Below are positions 16,592 to 24,929 of a stretch of 64,000 nt of DNA, one piece after another. The position numbers were made by a program, and so were the translations under genes. The stretch is from Actinoallomurus iriomotensis (GTDB taxonomy: Bacteria; Actinomycetota; Actinomycetes; Streptosporangiales; Streptosporangiaceae). The DNA lies in NCBI RefSeq assembly GCF_030269445.1, contig NZ_BSTJ01000011.1, positions 186,001 to 250,000 on the forward strand. The letters are read 5' to 3'. The stretch's first letter is position 1; each line of letters opens with the position of its first letter. Under the pieces are notes generated by a model, which was given only the letters and a program-made list of their open reading frames with translations, searched no databases and was not told where the DNA came from.

Positions 16592-19165
16592 TCAGGCGTC
16601 CTCGGCCTTGCCGGTGAGGGAGGCGAGCTGGGCCAGGATGGACGGGTCGCTGATCTTCTCGTCCTCGGCGAGCAGGAGCACCTTGCTCAGGATGATGCTC
16701 GTCATCCGGTCCTCGTCGGCGAACGGCAGGAACAGTCGCCGGTGCGCCGTGGCGCCGAACGAGGCGGGCACCACGCAAAGGTGGCCGCCCGGGTCGACGT
16801 GGATGCTGCCGCTCGTCAAATGCACCCGGTAGGTCGCCCGGGTGCCGCTCACCACGGCCGAGTTTCCCTCGACGGCGACCCGGGCCAGCCCCAGGTCGGC
16901 GATGAGCGCCGCGAGTATCTGCGCCCGGCCGGCCGCCTGCGCCGGCGACAGGTATGTCTCCGGCTCGGTGCCGGCGACCGACACCACCAGGTCCAGGTCT
17001 CGCATGACCTCGGAGAACACCGCCGGCGGCACGTCGGCCAGTGGCACCGGTGTGCCGCCGACGCTGCCCGAGCCGGTCGGGGCGCCGTAACGGCCCGGGT
17101 CGCGGTGGCCGCCGGTCAGGAAGCGGACCTCGCCGACGAGGACGTCCCCCAGCCCGAAGTAGCCGTGGAAGTCGCAGCGCAGCGCAGCGATGAGACCGTC
17201 TCCGACGGCGCGGGTCGCCTGGTGGTCGTCGTACTCGCCGTGGGTGAACCAGCCCCGGCCGGACAGCAACCGGCCCGCGACCGCGCCGCCGACCGTCTGC
17301 CCGGCGAACCGCCGCGACACGTCGCCCGCCTCGCGTTCCGCCGGAGTGAGCACGTACAACTCACGGAACGCCTGCTTGACCGGCTGGCGGAGCCGGCGCC
17401 GCACGATCTCCGCCTGCCAGCGGGAGAGCACTCCTCGCTCGTGCAGTTCGACGGGGTGCACGGCGGTGACCGGACCGGTGGTGTCGAGCTGGTCGAGCAG
17501 GTCGATCGTCCCCGCGCGGTCCCGCCAGAGCAGCGCGGGCAGCATCGCCGCACCGGCGGGCAGCGACCGTAGCCGGGCCAGTTCGTCCGGCGTCAGCGTC
17601 CCGGCGGTGGCGACCAGCCGCTCCACCAGCCCGGTCCGCATCCGGCGAGCCTGGTCCCGCAGTCGTTCCTGATGCTCACGCAGCCCCTGGTAGCCGGGGT
17701 CGGACCGGACGGCGGCCGGCACCGACTTCAGTGCCCTGCCCGCCCGGCGGACCGTCATCGTCGGGTCGGCGCCGTCGAACCGCAACGCGATCCGGTAATC
17801 GCCGACGTCGACCTCCGCAGGCGTCTCGGTGGCGATGCGCGCCTCGCAGTCCCATTCGAGGCGGCTGGCGTCCGCGACGCCGGCCACCTGCGCCAGATGG
17901 TCGAGGGCGACCGCGATCGCGGCGGCGTGGCTGTGCCTGCGGTTGGGACCGAGCTTGGCGCCCTTCTTCGCGGACTCGCGCAACGCCAGGTAGCGATCCA
18001 GAACCGTTTCGTCCGGGGCGAGGGGCAGCATGCCGAACGCGGCGATGCCCTGCAGCGCGTGGTGCTTGACGCGTTTCAGCACCTGGACGCGGTTCGACCC
18101 CATGACCGCGGAGACCAGCTCATTCGGTACGAGGTCCAGCAGACGCCGGGTCGCGTCCACGCGGGCGTCCTCGATCGCGGCGAGGAGGACGGCCCGGTCG
18201 TGGCGGGTGGCTTCGCCGACCGGCATCGCCCGGATCAGGCGCAGCAACGGCGCGGCGCGTTGCAGGCCGAACAGCGGCAGTAGCGTGTCGGCGTCACCCG
18301 CGCGCAGCCGCCACTCGAACGCCTGGCGCTGCTCCTCCACCGGCCGGTCCCGTAGCAGGTCGAGCAGGGCGGTGCGTTCCTCGCCGGTCAGTTCGGCCAC
18401 GCCGAGATGGTCGGCCACGCGCTGGTCACCGTGCCAGGTCAGCGCCGCCCGCACGAATCGCAGGCCACGAGGCGTCGGCACCTTGGGCAACTCGTCCCAG
18501 TCGGCCGGGACCGGGGCGGAGACGAGTCGCCAGGTCAGCGCGTCCACATGGTCCCGTACGGCGTCCGCGCAGGCCAGCGGCCGGCCGGTCGGGTCGCCGG
18601 TCGGTGACCGGCCGAGGACGGCGTAGCCGAGGTAGTGGTCATCGGTGAAGGCCTGTTCGACCACGGTGGCGTCCAGGGCGTCCGCCCGGTGCAGCCCGTC
18701 GAGGATCCGCGCCACCGCCTCCCGGCCCAGGGTGCCGAGCGGAGTGAGAATGAGGATCCGCAGCAGGTGGTTGTCGGCGGCGGCGATGGCCCGCTCCGCC
18801 ACCTCGTCCAGCACCAGCCGGTGCCGGACGTCGCATCCGAGGAACGCGGCGAGCAGGGCCTTCCGGTGAGCCGTCGGCCACGGCGCGGCCAGCAGGCCGG
18901 TGATGTCGTCCGGCCGGCCGGCCGGGAAGACGGCGTCGTAGAGCTCGTCGAGCTCCGCGACGATGTCGTCCACGTGCGGTGCCAGGTTGCCGATCGTCTG
19001 GTCGTCGCCCTGCTTGAGCCGGAGCCGAATCTCCTGGGCGGTGTCCCGAAGGGCCGTCGAGTCGCCGGTTTTCGCCGCGGCCCGCGCCTGGTCCACCAGC
19101 CGCCACAACGCCGCGCGGTGTTCGTGGACGACGTCGACGTAGCCCTCGGGGATGGGGCGCTCCAC
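16592..19165 (-). CDS. DUF4132 (MolR-like) domain protein
   Basis: An 857-residue cytosolic protein. The N-terminal two thirds are helical and HEAT-like. The C-terminal third, from about residue 440, matches the DUF4132 type seen in the E. coli MolR/YehI family, and the end (HVDPGGHLCVVP, ILSKVLLLAEDEKISDPSIL) is characteristic. The function of the family is not settled. The GTG start is five bases after the stop of a small upstream gene, and that gene's last codons (GGGAGG) supply the ribosome-binding site. The two are thus translationally coupled and presumably work together. Confidence 0.8.
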   Translation of the reverse strand: MERPIPEGYVDVVHEHRAALWRLVDQARAAAKTGDSTALRDTAQEIRLRLKQGDDQTIGNLAPHVDDIVAELDELYDAVFPAGRPDDITGLLAAPWPTAHRKALLAAFLGCDVRHRLVLDEVAERAIAAADNHLLRILILTPLGTLGREAVARILDGLHRADALDATVVEQAFTDDHYLGYAVLGRSPTGDPTGRPLACADAVRDHVDALTWRLVSAPVPADWDELPKVPTPRGLRFVRAALTWHGDQRVADHLGVAELTGEERTALLDLLRDRPVEEQRQAFEWRLRAGDADTLLPLFGLQRAAPLLRLIRAMPVGEATRHDRAVLLAAIEDARVDATRRLLDLVPNELVSAVMGSNRVQVLKRVKHHALQGIAAFGMLPLAPDETVLDRYLALRESAKKGAKLGPNRRHSHAAAIAVALDHLAQVAGVADASRLEWDCEARIATETPAEVDVGDYRIALRFDGADPTMTVRRAGRALKSVPAAVRSDPGYQGLREHQERLRDQARRMRTGLVERLVATAGTLTPDELARLRSLPAGAAMLPALLWRDRAGTIDLLDQLDTTGPVTAVHPVELHERGVLSRWQAEIVRRRLRQPVKQAFRELYVLTPAEREAGDVSRRFAGQTVGGAVAGRLLSGRGWFTHGEYDDHQATRAVGDGLIAALRCDFHGYFGLGDVLVGEVRFLTGGHRDPGRYGAPTGSGSVGGTPVPLADVPPAVFSEVMRDLDLVVSVAGTEPETYLSPAQAAGRAQILAALIADLGLARVAVEGNSAVVSGTRATYRVHLTSGSIHVDPGGHLCVVPASFGATAHRRLFLPFADEDRMTSIILSKVLLLAEDEKISDPSILAQLASLTGKAEDA

Positions 19166-19170
19166 CCCGA

Positions 19171-19593
19171 TCAGCCTCCCGCCAGAGCGACCAGCCGCAG
19201 GAACACGACCGGCTCACCGAGCCGGAGCGCGAACTCCTCGTCCAGGTCGACGACCTGCCGCCCGCCGGCGAAGATCGCGAACGTGCCCCGGGAGAAGGCC
19301 CGATGCGCCCGGCCCACCTCCGTGGTCACGTCCGGGTCCGCCGGCGCCTGCGGCGGCATCTTGATCGCGCCGTTGCGGGCCTGCGTCCGGAGATCGTTGC
19401 CGGACAGGTACTGGCGGTCGAGGATCCGGCGGCGGCGCGCCGTGTCGGCGCGCAGGGCCCGGATCTGCTCCTCGACCGTGCGCCGGATCAGCTCCCGCAC
19501 CGTCGTGCGATCCTCGGCCAGCCGCACCAGCACCGCCGGCAGATCGTCGCCGGACGTGCCGGGCATCCGGCTCCGCACCTCGATGTCGACCAT
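19171..19593 (-). CDS. Small beta-grasp-like protein ending in Gly-Gly, partner of DUF4132
   Basis: A 140-residue protein. The N-terminus reads as a beta hairpin and helix (VDIEVRSRM, then AVLVRLAEDRTTVRELIRR). The C-terminus (VVDLDEEFALRLGEPVVFLR and then LVALAGG) closely follows the pattern of MoaD/ThiS/ubiquitin-like tails, in which an L-x-D/L-G-x-x-V-x-F-L strand leads into a terminal diglycine exactly at the stop. A helical insert of about 60 residues separates the two halves. I therefore read it as a possible ubiquitin-like or sulfur-carrier-like protein. No E1-like enzyme gene is adjacent. ATG 19593 is chosen; longer forms add only low-complexity residues. Confidence 0.55.
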   Translation of the reverse strand: MVDIEVRSRMPGTSGDDLPAVLVRLAEDRTTVRELIRRTVEEQIRALRADTARRRRILDRQYLSGNDLRTQARNGAIKMPPQAPADPDVTTEVGRAHRAFSRGTFAIFAGGRQVVDLDEEFALRLGEPVVFLRLVALAGG

Positions 19594-19827
19594 GGCCGTC
19601 ACCCTAGGACAGCGGTCGGACAGGCCGGACCGCCGGACCTGGTGACGTCGAGTGTCTGGCTCCAAAGACGCGTTGTCCGTACATGTGGATCGTGAGTACT
19701 GGGCAGGGCACTCACTGCGGGGCCAAAACGACTTTGCATCAGAACGGACGCAGATCGAGGTACGCGGACCATTCCAGTCTCTGCTGATCTGAACGAGCTA
19801 CGCCGGGTCGCGGACGAGCAGGCGGCG

Positions 19828-20922
19828 TTGAGGCGTTTGGCGACGCTCGTCGCGCGCGGTGCCCCCCCGGGCGAGATCTTCGGTGCGGTCGCATGCGAGT
19901 TGGGACAGATCATGGGGGCACGGCATGCGGCAGTGATCCGCTACGAGCAGGACGCCACCGCGACCTCGGTCGGTATCTGGAATGCCGGTCATGTCGCTAC
20001 GTTGCCCCTCGGCTCGCGCTTCCCGCTCGAGGTAGGGACCGTCCGGGAACTCGTGGCGAGGACGAAGGCGCCGGTACGCATGGACGACTTCGAAGCCGTT
20101 GTAGGTGGCGGTGAGGTCATTTCTGCGCTGCGCAGCATGGGGGTCAAAGCTGAGGTCGGGTGTCCCGTCAAGGTCGGTGGGCGCCTGTGGGGGGTGGTGC
20201 TCGTCGCGTCGACGTCCGATCCGCTGCCCGAGGGCACCGAGGAGCGGATGCTCAACTTCACCGAGCTGCTGGTCGTCGCCATCGAGAACGTCGAGAGCCG
20301 CGCCGAACTGCGAGCCTCCCGAGCCCGCGCCATCGACGCGGCCGACGCGACCCGCCGCCTCATCGAGCGCGACCTGCACGACAGAATGCAACAGCGTCTG
20401 GTCTCGCTCCTGCTCGAAATGCGTTCTGTAGAGGCCGCAGCGCCGCCCCAGCTGAGAGCACGGCTGTCTCACATGGCTCAAGCTTTGGACGAGGCCATCG
20501 CAGATTTGAGTGAGATCGCCCGAGGCCTTCTTCCGGTACTCCTGTCCAGGAGGGGCATCGAACCCGCCCTCAGGACGCTTGCGCGCCGTTCCCCGATTCC
20601 AGTTGAGCTCAACATGTGCGTCGCCCGGGATTTGCCGGAGCGTTTCGAAGCGACCGTCTACCACGTCGTGTTGGAGATACTGACGAACGCGGCCGAGCAC
20701 GCGGACGCTTCCGTGGTACACGTCGGCCTCGTCGTCGAGGGTGCGATCATCCGGCTCGCGATCCGTGACGACGGGAAGGGAGGAGCCGATCCCGACCGCG
20801 GATCAGGACTCCTCAGCATCAAAGACCGTGTCGAGGCACTCGGCGGCACGCTCAAGATCACAAGTCCAGCAGGCGGCGGCACATCACTGCTCATCGAGAT
20901 TCCGATGGCCGACGACCGATGA
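19828..20922 (+). CDS. GAF-domain sensor histidine kinase (NarL-partner type)
   Basis: A GAF sensor (residues about 10-160) is followed by a HisKA_3 dimerisation helix with the phospho-acceptor in IERDLHDRMQQRLVSL (His near residue 190) and an HATPase domain with LTNAAEHAD (N-box) and DDGKGGADP plus GSGLLSIKDRVEALGG. No response regulator gene adjoins. The listed start is TTG 19828. The family's usual beginning (ELRRVADEQAALRR) is encoded in frame upstream of it, yet no ATG, GTG or TTG exists between the in-frame TGA at 19693 and 19828. A CTG (19789 or 19699) may be the real start, or a lesion removed it. Confidence 0.8.
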   Translation: MRRLATLVARGAPPGEIFGAVACELGQIMGARHAAVIRYEQDATATSVGIWNAGHVATLPLGSRFPLEVGTVRELVARTKAPVRMDDFEAVVGGGEVISALRSMGVKAEVGCPVKVGGRLWGVVLVASTSDPLPEGTEERMLNFTELLVVAIENVESRAELRASRARAIDAADATRRLIERDLHDRMQQRLVSLLLEMRSVEAAAPPQLRARLSHMAQALDEAIADLSEIARGLLPVLLSRRGIEPALRTLARRSPIPVELNMCVARDLPERFEATVYHVVLEILTNAAEHADASVVHVGLVVEGAIIRLAIRDDGKGGADPDRGSGLLSIKDRVEALGGTLKITSPAGGGTSLLIEIPMADDR

Positions 20923-20948
20923 CGCGGCACACGAGGTCGGGAGCAACA

Positions 20949-20988
20949 CCAAGGGCCTGGCCGCCGATTTCGACGACCAGGCCCTTGG
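20949..20988. terminator. Bidirectional terminator hairpin
   Basis: CCAAGGGCCTGG and CCAGGCCCTTGG form a perfect 12-pair stem around a 16-base loop between the kinase gene and the convergent tRNA-His gene. Confidence 0.7.
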
Positions 20989-21001
20989 CCTTCGTACTAC
21001 T

Positions 21002-21078
21002 TGGGGTGAGTGAGGGGACTTGAACCCCCGACACCCAGGACCACAACCTGGTGCTCTGCCGACTGAGCTACACCCACC
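21002..21078 (-). tRNA. tRNA-His (GTG anticodon)
   Basis: The minus strand folds as a cloverleaf: acceptor GTGGGTG pairs with CACTCAC (one G-T), the D-arm contains AGCTCAGTCGGCAGAGC, the anticodon arm CCAGGTTGTGGTCCTGG presents GTG, and the T-arm is GGGGGTTCAAGTCCCCT. A G at -1 opposite C73 is the histidine-tRNA identity feature. CCA is encoded (plus-strand TGG at 21002-21004). Confidence 0.95.
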
Positions 21079-21127
21079 GCGGCCGCACAAGGCGGCATGA
21101 AGCAGTGTAGCGGTTCCCGACGGGTCC

Positions 21128-21733
21128 TCAGTCACCGAGCTTCGCGGCGATGGCACGCGCCGTCTCCGAGTCCGGGCCCGGGTGGGGCACGAACACGGCG
21201 GCGCGGTAGTAGCGCAGCTCCGTGATGCTCTCGGTGATGTCCGCCAGGGCCCGGTGGCCGCCCTTCTTCGGCGGGCTGGCGAAGTACGCCCGTGGGTACC
21301 AGCGGCGGGCCAGCTCCTTGATGGAGGAGACGTCGACCATGCGGTAGTGCAGGTGGGAGTCCAGCGCGGGCATGTCACGGGCGAGGAAGGACCGGTCGGT
21401 GGCGATCGAGTTGCCGCAGAGCGGGGCCTTCTTCGCCCCCGGCACATGCTGGCGCACGTAGTCGAGGACCTTGGTCTCGGCCTCCGCCAGCGTGATCCCC
21501 GAGGGCAGTTCTTCGAGCAGGCCCGAGGTGGTGTGCATCTCGTGCACGACCTCGGACATCTGGCGTACGGCCTCCTCCGGAGGCTTGATCACCAGGTCGA
21601 TGCCCTCGTCGAGGATGTTCAGCTCACCATCGGTCACCAGAGCCGCGATCTCGATCAGCGCGTCGTGCCGCAGATCGAGCCCGGTCATTTCACAGTCGAT
21701 CCAGACCAGCCGGTCGTTCATGACCTTCACCAT
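21128..21733 (-). CDS. orn: Oligoribonuclease (3'-5' exonuclease of nanoRNA)
   Basis: A 201-residue DEDDh exonuclease that degrades 2-5 nucleotide RNAs and pGpG. The exonuclease motifs are visible: [10 protein letters not shown] (Exo I, Asp and Glu), [11 protein letters not shown] (Exo II, Asp) and [13 protein letters not shown] (Exo III, His and Asp). Length is that of the actinobacterial enzyme. ATG 21733 with an AGGA upstream is taken; ATG 21721 is a near alternative. It lies just downstream of nothing obvious on the same strand and upstream of tRNA-His, an arrangement also common in streptomycetes. Confidence 0.95.
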   Translation of the reverse strand: MVKVMNDRLVWIDCEMTGLDLRHDALIEIAALVTDGELNILDEGIDLVIKPPEEAVRQMSEVVHEMHTTSGLLEELPSGITLAEAETKVLDYVRQHVPGAKKAPLCGNSIATDRSFLARDMPALDSHLHYRMVDVSSIKELARRWYPRAYFASPPKKGGHRALADITESITELRYYRAAVFVPHPGPDSETARAIAAKLGD

Positions 21734-21806
21734 AAGTCCTGCCAGGACACTTTGAGTGAGGAGAACCGCGGATCCGGCGACCGAGGCGGGCCGACTGTGG
21801 GGTACG

Positions 21807-22433
21807 TCACACGTAGGCGATGCCCGGACGCAGCTTCGGGTCGGGCACGGGAGGCCCGAACGACTGGACCGCCGGCACCAGTCCCGCCCACACGTCCAGC
21901 GCGTAGTCCTCCTCGTCGTCGCTCGGCTGTCCCTGCCGCGTCTTCACGGACGCCTCCTCCAGGGACAGGGCCAGGACGGAGGTCGCGGCGAGCTCCTTGC
22001 GGGTGGGCCGGCGGGCGACGTTCCAGCGCCCCGGCGTCAGCTGCTCGACCAGCGCGCGCAGGCCGGTCAGCTTCTCCTCCAGGTCGGTGACCGTGCGGGG
22101 GCGGCCGAAGATCAGGGCGCTGCGGTAGTTGATCGAGTGGTGGAACAGCGACCGGGCGAGGACGAGGGCGTCGAGGTGGGTGACGGTGACGCAGACGTCC
22201 TCGGTGGTACGGAGGCTGGTCGCGCCCGTCGAGCCGTGGAGGTAGAGCGTGTCGCCGTCCCGCCCGTAGCCGGTGGGGATGACGCGGGGCGACCCGTCCA
22301 CGACCACACCGAGGTGGCAGATCCGGCCGGCGTCGAGGATCTCATAGAGGGCCGAACGGTCCGACGCGGCACGTTCGGGCAGCCGCCGGATCCGGGTGCG
22401 CTCGGTACTGGAAAGGGGCGCTGAAGTGCTCAT
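21807..22433 (-). CDS. PNPOx-like FMN-binding split-barrel protein
   Basis: A 208-residue pyridoxamine-phosphate-oxidase-fold protein. Family segments are [40 protein letters not shown] near the N-terminus, a [16 protein letters not shown] strand-helix and [14 protein letters not shown]. This subgroup is often encoded beside MocR regulators, as here, where the start codons are 36 bases apart. It may act on vitamin B6 vitamers or another FMN-dependent substrate. ATG 22433 begins MSTSAPL; a longer start at 22454 would run into the shared operator. Confidence 0.85.
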   Translation of the reverse strand: MSTSAPLSSTERTRIRRLPERAASDRSALYEILDAGRICHLGVVVDGSPRVIPTGYGRDGDTLYLHGSTGATSLRTTEDVCVTVTHLDALVLARSLFHHSINYRSALIFGRPRTVTDLEEKLTGLRALVEQLTPGRWNVARRPTRKELAATSVLALSLEEASVKTRQGQPSDDEEDYALDVWAGLVPAVQSFGPPVPDPKLRPGIAYV

Positions 22434-22452
22434 ACGTCCCACGTTAGGATCC

Positions 22453-22502
22453 AAGTGGCTTGCAGAGAATGGCCACTGAGACGTCGAAGAGGGAAGCCAC
22501 TT
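22453..22502. promoter_or_regulatory. Repeated MocR/PdxR-type operator boxes
   Basis: AAGTGGC (22453-22459), GGCCACT (22471-22477) and GCCACTT (22496-22502) are copies of one heptamer in alternating orientation in the 36-base divergent gap and the first codons of the regulator gene. MocR proteins that answer to pyridoxal phosphate bind repeats of this kind. Confidence 0.55.
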
Positions 22503-23881
22503 TGCCGCGGAACCAGTTCGACCTGCCGGTCGTCGTCGAGCGGGACGCGAAGCAGCCGCTGAGCGTACAGCTCGGCCGCCAGCTCCGCGAGGCCATGAAC
22601 GACGGGCGGGTGCGCGCGGGGGAGCGGCTGCCCTCCAGCCGCGCGCTCGCCTCCGCGCTCGGTGTCAGCCGCACCGTCGTCACCACCGCGTACGAGCAGC
22701 TCTACGCGGAGGGCTGGCTGGAGGGCCGGCACGGCTCGGGCACGTACGTCGCCGACATCGCCGCCCAGAGTGTCCCGGCCGAGCCCGCGTACGCCCCGCG
22801 GGACGAGCCGGCGGAGACCGGCGTCATCGACCTGAACCCCGGCATCCCGTGGGTCGGCGCGCTCGACACGCCCGCGTGGCGGCGCGCCTGGCGGCTCGCG
22901 GCGGGGATACCGCCGGTGGCCCGGCCCGACCGCCGCGGCCTGCCGGGGCTGCGCGCGGCCCTGGTCGACTACCTGCGCCGCAGCCGCGGGGTGTCCTGCC
23001 CCTCCGAACGCGTCGTGGTGACGCGCGGCGCGACGAACGGCTTCGACCTGCTGGCCGCGACCGTCCTGCGGCCCGGCGACCGCGCCGGCGTGGAGGAGCC
23101 GGGCTACGCCAACGCGCGGGAGGTGCTGGCCGCGCGGGACGTGGAGGTGGTGCCGTGCCCGGTGGACGAGGACGGGCTGATCGTCGACGCGCTGCCCGCC
23201 GGCCTGCGCCTGGTCTACACGACCCCGTCCCACCAGTACCCGCTCGGCGGACGGCTGCCGGTGCCGCGCCGGCAGGCGCTGCTGGCCTGGGCGCGGCGCG
23301 AGGACGCGCTGATCGTCGAGGACGACTACGACAGCGAGTTCCGCTACGACGTCGCCCCGCTGCCCGCCCTGTACGGCCTCGGGCCCGACCACACCGTCTA
23401 CCTCGGCACCACGTCCAAGACGCTGACGTCGGGCGTCGGCACCGGCTGGCTGGTGGCCCGGCCCGATCTGGTGGAGGCGATCGCCCAGACCCGGCTGCGC
23501 CTGGGCGACAGCACGGCCGTCGTGTCCCAGGAGGCGGTGCGGATCCTCCTCGAACGCGGTGACCTCGATCGCCACGTGCGCCGCATGCGTGCCGAGTACG
23601 GTCGCCGGCGCGCGGCGATCGTGGAGACGCTCGGTCACCTGCCGCTGCTCGGCGATACCGCCGGCCTGCACCTCGTCGTCGAGCTGCCGGCCGGCGTGAC
23701 GGATGTGGTCATCGAGCGCGCCGCCGAGCGCGGCGTGCTGCTGTCCTCCCTGCGGGAGCGCTACTCCACCAGCCCGGGCGTGCACGGGCTGGTCCTCGGG
23801 TACGGCGGAGCGACGGTCTCCCAGGTCAGGTCGGGGTGCTCGCTCGTACGGGAGCTGGTCCGGGAGGCGAGTCGGCGGTAG
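22469..23881 (+). CDS. pdxR: MocR-family regulator (GntR head, aminotransferase-like body), PdxR-like
   Basis: A 470-residue regulator. Residues about 25-95 form a GntR winged helix (GERLPSSRALASALGVSRTV, then GSGTYV). The rest is a type I aminotransferase fold with the PLP lysine in GTTSKTLTSG and the EDDYDSEFRY block. In this family PLP binding switches DNA binding, commonly controlling vitamin B6 genes. The divergent PNPOx-like gene supports a B6-related role. I use ATG 22469; a TTG at 22460 is possible. The 3' end overlaps the convergent gene by 56 bases. Confidence 0.88.
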   Translation: MATETSKREATLPRNQFDLPVVVERDAKQPLSVQLGRQLREAMNDGRVRAGERLPSSRALASALGVSRTVVTTAYEQLYAEGWLEGRHGSGTYVADIAAQSVPAEPAYAPRDEPAETGVIDLNPGIPWVGALDTPAWRRAWRLAAGIPPVARPDRRGLPGLRAALVDYLRRSRGVSCPSERVVVTRGATNGFDLLAATVLRPGDRAGVEEPGYANAREVLAARDVEVVPCPVDEDGLIVDALPAGLRLVYTTPSHQYPLGGRLPVPRRQALLAWARREDALIVEDDYDSEFRYDVAPLPALYGLGPDHTVYLGTTSKTLTSGVGTGWLVARPDLVEAIAQTRLRLGDSTAVVSQEAVRILLERGDLDRHVRRMRAEYGRRRAAIVETLGHLPLLGDTAGLHLVVELPAGVTDVVIERAAERGVLLSSLRERYSTSPGVHGLVLGYGGATVSQVRSGCSLVRELVREASRR

Positions 23882-24548
23882 GCCCCGTGGGCGCCTCGAT
23901 CGGAGGCTCAGGGGTCGTGCCGCCGGTGACCAGGTGCGCGATGGGCAGGCTCTCCGCGCCGGGCAGCGACACCTCGCCCACCGTGATCCGTGGCATCTCC
24001 GGGGGCGTGACCGGACCGGTGATCCTGCTGGTGTCGATGGCGCCGGGGGCCGGGCCCTGCGCGTGCGGCACCTGGGACACGCCGAAGTGACCGCCGCGCG
24101 CCCACGGTCTGCGATCCCGTGGGGCGCTGTACGCCTCCGGGGGCGCCAGCGGGTCGCCGGCCGGCCAGCGCCGCGGCACCTGCCACGTGTCGAGCCAGTC
24201 GACGATCAGGCCGAGGCCCTGCATCGCGCCGTCGGTGAACGGCTCGCGGGCGAGCCCGACCACGAGGATCTGCAGGCACCTCCGGCCCTCCCGGCCGACG
24301 CCGTCCGGGAGCAGGAGCGCGGCCTGGGTGGCCGGCACCATCTGCATGATCTCGCCGGAGAAGGGGTTCCAGACGATGTGGGCGTTGGTCCCCCGCTGCT
24401 CGAGGTGCTGTGCCACCGAGCGCGCGGAGATCGCCAGTGGGTCGTGCTCGCTCGTATGCCAGACGGCGCGAGGCGCTCCGCCCCGCAGTGAGCCACCGTC
24501 GTGTCGGGATTGCAGTCGTACGGCGCCGGGCAGCCATGCGTCGGCCAC
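23826..24548 (-). CDS. Amidase/PGRP-fold-like hypothetical protein
   Basis: A 240-residue protein whose middle (AVWHTSEHDP, NAHIVWNPFSGEIMQMVPA, then CLQILVVGLAREPFT and GGHFGVSQVPHA) has the spacing of N-acetylmuramoyl-L-alanine-amidase-like folds found in actinomycete and phage proteins. Histidines occur where such enzymes bind zinc, though full ligand conservation is unclear. No signal peptide is evident. The C-terminal 60 residues are Pro/Thr rich. The GTG at 24548 has GGGGGA upstream; the long frame continuing to 26003 on this strand is only antisense of the next gene. Confidence 0.5.
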   Translation of the reverse strand: MADAWLPGAVRLQSRHDGGSLRGGAPRAVWHTSEHDPLAISARSVAQHLEQRGTNAHIVWNPFSGEIMQMVPATQAALLLPDGVGREGRRCLQILVVGLAREPFTDGAMQGLGLIVDWLDTWQVPRRWPAGDPLAPPEAYSAPRDRRPWARGGHFGVSQVPHAQGPAPGAIDTSRITGPVTPPEMPRITVGEVSLPGAESLPIAHLVTGGTTPEPPIEAPTGPTADSPPGPAPVRASTPT

Positions 24549-24860
24549 GATGAGTCCCCCCAGTCGGGTCGGGTCGTGTCCCGAACGGTCACTGTGCAAG
24601 TCTTTACCAAGGTGGGGCGGAGTTCGCTCCGACCATGTGAACTTTGCGAACTTATGTGCCAACCTCCCCTGTTGGTCCAGTTTTGATGCATCGACGGTTT
24701 GACGGCGTACCCTTCGTGACTCCCGGCCACCCTCCCGGGGCCGGATCCGGCCGATGCGTGGCGACGGCGCCTCCGCGGTGATCCCCGGAGGCCCCGAACC
24801 CGGGTCGCGCGGGCCGACCGAGTCGCGTTCTAATAAGCGGGAGCCGAACGAGGAGAGCCC
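24549..24860. other. Intergenic region between divergent genes
   Basis: About 310 bases, less GC-rich than its flanks around 24600-24720 (contains TTGACGGCGTACCC at about 24698). It must hold promoters for both sides, but I could not fix a convincing -35/-10 pair. Nothing else was seen. Confidence 0.4.
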
Positions 24861-24929
24861 ATGACCGAGCGAAGCGAGGGAATCAAAAGGCACGCGCCTG
24901 TGGTCACCCCCTCCGACGAAGGAGGACCC
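24861..24929 (+). repeat. 69-bp translational repeat unit (single copy)
   Basis: A unit that begins with ATGACCGAGCGAAGCGAGGG and ends with GACGAAGGAGGACCC, directly followed by ATG. In frame it codes for 23 residues starting MTERSEGIKRHAP. It places GGAGGA seven bases before the ATG of the kinase-fold gene. The same unit occurs at 37351 and 57761. It is in frame with the gene, so the annotated protein could start either here or at 24930. Confidence 0.8.

Noticed and set aside
22460-22468. TTG start for the MocR regulator
   Set aside because: ATG 22469 is three codons downstream. The TTG overlaps the operator box and adds only three residues.
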